DNA from: JBDWFY01 sp965275915
GTDB lineage: Bacteria > Pseudomonadota > Alphaproteobacteria > Rhizobiales > Stappiaceae
Length of the DNA stretch: 64,000 nucleotides
Assembly: GCA_965275915.1 (NCBI GenBank)
Contig: CBDHYI010000004.1
Location: forward strand, 62,001-126,000
Direction: 5' to 3'
Positions within the stretch are counted from its first letter, which is position 1. Each line of letters starts with the position of its first letter. Under the pieces are notes generated by a model. The model did no database searches. It was not told the DNA's origin and saw only the letters and a program-made list of their open reading frames with translations. Shown here piece after piece: positions 61,381 through 64,000 of the stretch. The translations under genes and the position numbers were made by a program.

Positions 61381-63033
61381 TCATCCCAGAGCCGGATAGG
61401 CGAAATCGATCAGGGCGCCGTCGTCGAACCGGCCTTCCAGCATGCCATATGTCGACCGCCAGCGTCCGTTCAGGCGGCTGTCCAAAAAAGCATCGGCAAA
61501 TTCGCGCGGCGCGGTGCGGCGCAAACAGGCGGCGCTGACAACGATGGCCAACTCCTCGCAGAGTTGCCGTGCCCGACCAGGGTCCGCCGTGCTGTCCTTG
61601 GCGGTCTTTTTCAGGCGATCGGCGATTTCGCCGCCCGATGACCCCAAATCGGCCTTGATGTCGTCGATCACAAGATCAAGCGCGTCGGTGTGTTTTTCAA
61701 GAACACGCAGGATGTCCAGCGCCATGACGTTACCTGACCCTTCCCAGATCGCATTGACAGGCGCTTCGCGATAAAGCCGGGCGACATCAAACTCTTCGCT
61801 GTAGCCGTTGCCGCCATGGCATTCCATCGCCTCATAGATCAGACCCGGCGCGGTCTTGCAGATCCAGTATTTTGCTGCCGGTGTCACCAATCGGGCAAAA
61901 GCCGTTTCAAGCTCGTTGTCCGTCCGATTGTCAAATGCGCGCGCAACCCGCATCGCCAACGCGGTGGCCGCGGCGACATCCAGCGACATATCCGTCAGGA
62001 GACGCGCCATAATCGGCTGATCGACAAGTTTGTTGTCAAACACACGGCGGTGCCGACAATGATGCACCGCCTGCCCGAGCGCGCTTCGCATCAGTCCGGC
62101 GGAGGCAAGCGCACAGTCAAGCCGCGTCAGCGTCACCATCTCAATGATGGTCTGAATGCCCCTGCCTTCCTCACCGACCAGGTAGCCTCCGGCCCGCTCG
62201 AACTCGACTTCGGACGATGCATTGGACCGGTTGCCGAGTTTGTCCTTCAGCCGCTGCAGTTTAAGGGCATTGACTGTGTCGTCGGGCAAAATGCGGGGCA
62301 CCAGAAAACAGCTCAGGCCGCCCTCTGCCTGGGCAAGGATCAGAAACGCATCGGACATGGGCGCTGAAAAGAACCATTTATGGCCGCTGACGTGCCAGAG
62401 CCCCTCTTCGCCGCTTTTCTCCGCGACTGTTACATTGGCCCTGACATCCGTTCCGCCCTGTTTTTCGGTCATGCCCATGCCAAGCGTGACGCCCTGCTTT
62501 TTGCCGGCCTCAAGAAAACGGTTGTCGTATTTTCTGGAGAGGATGCGCGGGCGCCATTCCTTTTCGAGCGCCGGACTTTTCGCCAGCGCGGCCAGAGAGG
62601 CATTGGTCATGGTCATGGGGCAAATGTGCCCGCATTCCGTCTGCGCAGTCAGAAACAGGCGCGCCGCCCGCACCTGATGGGCCGTCTTCTTTTGAGCGGC
62701 AGACTGTTTGTCCCAGACGGAGCAGTGCAGACCGGCATCGACGGACCGGCGCATGATGGCATGGTAGGCAGGATGGAACTCCACCTGGTCGATCCGCCGG
62801 CCGTACGGATCATGGGTCTTCAGTTTCGGCGGATTGACATTGGCAAGCCGCGCCAGCTCCGCCGCCTCGCCGGCGCCCCAGAATGCGCCGGTCGCCGCGA
62901 GCTCCTGCTCGGTTTTTCCGTTGATAACTCCATCAAGGCAGGATCTGAGAATCCGGTCTTCGGCAAAAAGATTGCGGCTATAGTAAGGGGGCGTCTGATT
63001 TGCGACGGCATCCGTTTTAACATCTGCTTTCAT
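61381..63033 (-). CDS. AidB-like acyl-CoA dehydrogenase
   Basis: 550 residues from the ATG at 63033 (GGGGCC upstream; an alternative at 63078 adds 15). NQTPPYYSRNLFAEDRIL at the start and the segments GMGMTEKQGGTDVRAN, WFFSAPMSDAFL and CHGGNGYSEEF are typical of AidB-type acyl-CoA dehydrogenases. These have a longer C-terminal DNA-binding-like domain. E. coli AidB binds DNA and is part of the alkylation response, though many homologues act on isovaleryl- or other acyl-CoA. FAD binding is expected; which role applies here is open. Transcribed away from pyrB. Confidence 0.9.
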   Translation of the reverse strand: MKADVKTDAVANQTPPYYSRNLFAEDRILRSCLDGVINGKTEQELAATGAFWGAGEAAELARLANVNPPKLKTHDPYGRRIDQVEFHPAYHAIMRRSVDAGLHCSVWDKQSAAQKKTAHQVRAARLFLTAQTECGHICPMTMTNASLAALAKSPALEKEWRPRILSRKYDNRFLEAGKKQGVTLGMGMTEKQGGTDVRANVTVAEKSGEEGLWHVSGHKWFFSAPMSDAFLILAQAEGGLSCFLVPRILPDDTVNALKLQRLKDKLGNRSNASSEVEFERAGGYLVGEEGRGIQTIIEMVTLTRLDCALASAGLMRSALGQAVHHCRHRRVFDNKLVDQPIMARLLTDMSLDVAAATALAMRVARAFDNRTDNELETAFARLVTPAAKYWICKTAPGLIYEAMECHGGNGYSEEFDVARLYREAPVNAIWEGSGNVMALDILRVLEKHTDALDLVIDDIKADLGSSGGEIADRLKKTAKDSTADPGRARQLCEELAIVVSAACLRRTAPREFADAFLDSRLNGRWRSTYGMLEGRFDDGALIDFAYPALG

Positions 63034-63183
63034 GATCGTGGCCCCGGCAGTGCAACATTCCGGCCGATATCGCGGCAAATCCGGATCCTGCGGCTTTGCC
63101 GATTCGCCGGACCCTGTCTATTCTAACATGATGCGCCGGAACGCTTGTACTGGCCAGCGACTCCCCCTATAGAGATGTCTTCG

Positions 63184-64000
63184 ATGAACAGACAAACAAA
63201 CCATCGAAGCATCGTCTTCCCTCACCGGCATCTTCTGGGCATTGAGGGACTTCAGCCCCACGAGATTCTGCCGCTGCTGGATATGGCCGATGAGGCCGTC
63301 GAAGTCAGCCGTCAGATCGAAAAGAAAAAATCGGTTCTGCGCGGCAGAACCCAGATCAATCTCTTTTTCGAAGCCTCCACCCGAACGCAATCCTCATTCG
63401 AACTTGCCGGCAAACGGCTGGGCGCGGACGTGATGAACATGGCTGTGTCTTCGTCGTCCGTGAAAAAAGGCGAAACGCTCATCGATACGGCGTCGACCCT
63501 GAACGCCATGCGACCCGACCTGCTTGTGGTGCGTCACCATGCGGCCGGCGCGGTCCATCTGCTGGCGCAAAAGGTCGACTGCTCTGTTGTCAACGCCGGT
63601 GACGGCGCGCACGAGCATCCCACCCAGGCCCTTCTGGACGCGCTGACAATTCGGCGTCACAAGGGGAAGATCGCCCGGCTGATCGTCGCCATTTGCGGCG
63701 ACATCCTTCATTCCCGCGTTGCCCGATCCAACATCCTTCTGCTGAACGCACTGGGGGCCCGTGTGCGGGTGATCGCCCCCTCCTCCCTGCTGCCCTCCGA
63801 TATCGACCGGCTCGGTGTCGAGGTCTTCAATTCCATGGCAAAAGGCCTTGTGGACGTCGATATCGTCATGATGCTGCGCCTGCAGCGGGAACGCATGAAC
63901 GGCGCTTTGATTCCTTCCGTCCGGGAGTATTTTCGCTATTACGGACTTGACGAGGAAAAACTGAGTTTTGCGCAGCCCGATGCCCTGGTGATGCATCCCG
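63184..64000 (+). CDS. pyrB: Aspartate carbamoyltransferase catalytic subunit (3' end outside window)
   Basis: 272 residues are in view. FEASTRTQSSFELAGKRLG contains the carbamoyl-phosphate loop STRT, SVVNAGDGAHEHPTQALLD the HPTQ motif, and VKKGETLIDTASTL the Ser-Lys loop of the neighbouring active site. Enzyme of pyrimidine synthesis joining carbamoyl phosphate and aspartate. The gene is cut by the right edge at roughly residue 272 of about 315. A regulatory dihydroorotase-like pyrC usually follows in Rhizobiales. Confidence 0.96.
   Translation, partial: MNRQTNHRSIVFPHRHLLGIEGLQPHEILPLLDMADEAVEVSRQIEKKKSVLRGRTQINLFFEASTRTQSSFELAGKRLGADVMNMAVSSSSVKKGETLIDTASTLNAMRPDLLVVRHHAAGAVHLLAQKVDCSVVNAGDGAHEHPTQALLDALTIRRHKGKIARLIVAICGDILHSRVARSNILLLNALGARVRVIAPSSLLPSDIDRLGVEVFNSMAKGLVDVDIVMMLRLQRERMNGALIPSVREYFRYYGLDEEKLSFAQPDALVMHP

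Noticed and set aside
1..64000. CRISPR arrays, rRNA genes, prophage or replication origin
   Set aside because: No regularly spaced repeats, rRNA sequence, phage structural genes or DnaA-box cluster were seen.

Overview
The window looks like chromosome from an alphaproteobacterium of the Rhizobiales (Hyphomicrobiales). Clues are a start-truncated porin of the Omp2b type at the left edge, a GatCAB amidotransferase, a beta-ketoadipate branch with pcaHG, PhoX and Phn phosphate-scavenging genes, and a lysine-rich small protein beside a cold-shock gene. A periplasmic delta-class carbonic anhydrase and PhoX would fit a marine or coastal lifestyle; that is inference.

Layout. 1-13262 is an all-minus envelope block: porin, PbpC, a giant alpha-2-macroglobulin with an intact thioester, and a HlyD/double-ABC/ABC-2 permease exporter. 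13263-18412 is a signalling locus: a hybrid histidine kinase with Hpt and a sigma54 activator face a small gene for a degenerate phosphomannomutase-like HAD protein that has an excellent sigma54 promoter. 18980-24316 holds a ParA-type ATPase, phnCDE with a candidate Pho box, and an AztD-type zinc metallochaperone. An IS701 element and a MITE (24523-26225) follow. 26687-34565 carries a NIT-domain chemoreceptor, phoX, a dehydrogenase, a BKACE enzyme and pcaHG. 34993-36865 has a GT25 glycosyltransferase and a methyltransferase.

36900-45300 is a decayed, accessory-looking region. A 5'-nucleotidase gene is broken into an N-terminal and a C-terminal relic about 2.1 kb apart, with a delta-carbonic anhydrase and a nonsense-mutated secreted protein between them. 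Next come a metal-handling cluster (truncated CDF exporter, His-rich protein, HupE, membrane-anchored protein), an IS630 element, an IS5/IS427 element and possible integrase debris. 45312-58512 is mostly housekeeping: csp, desaturase, rpsU, tRNA-Ser(GCU), GST, a GT39-like enzyme, gatB, fliK, an M24 peptidase, gatA, gatC and a TetR regulator. 58497-64000 has a UPF0173 hydrolase, a second MITE, a second IS630 copy, ruvX, an AidB-like acyl-CoA dehydrogenase and the start of pyrB.

Themes. Several elements of different families (IS701, IS630, IS5, MITE) meet at shared CTAG/TTAG tetranucleotides, so element ends have served as landing sites for other elements. Phosphate starvation probably links phnCDE and phoX. 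The most unusual candidate system is the sigma54-driven HAD pseudoenzyme next to its likely two-component regulators.
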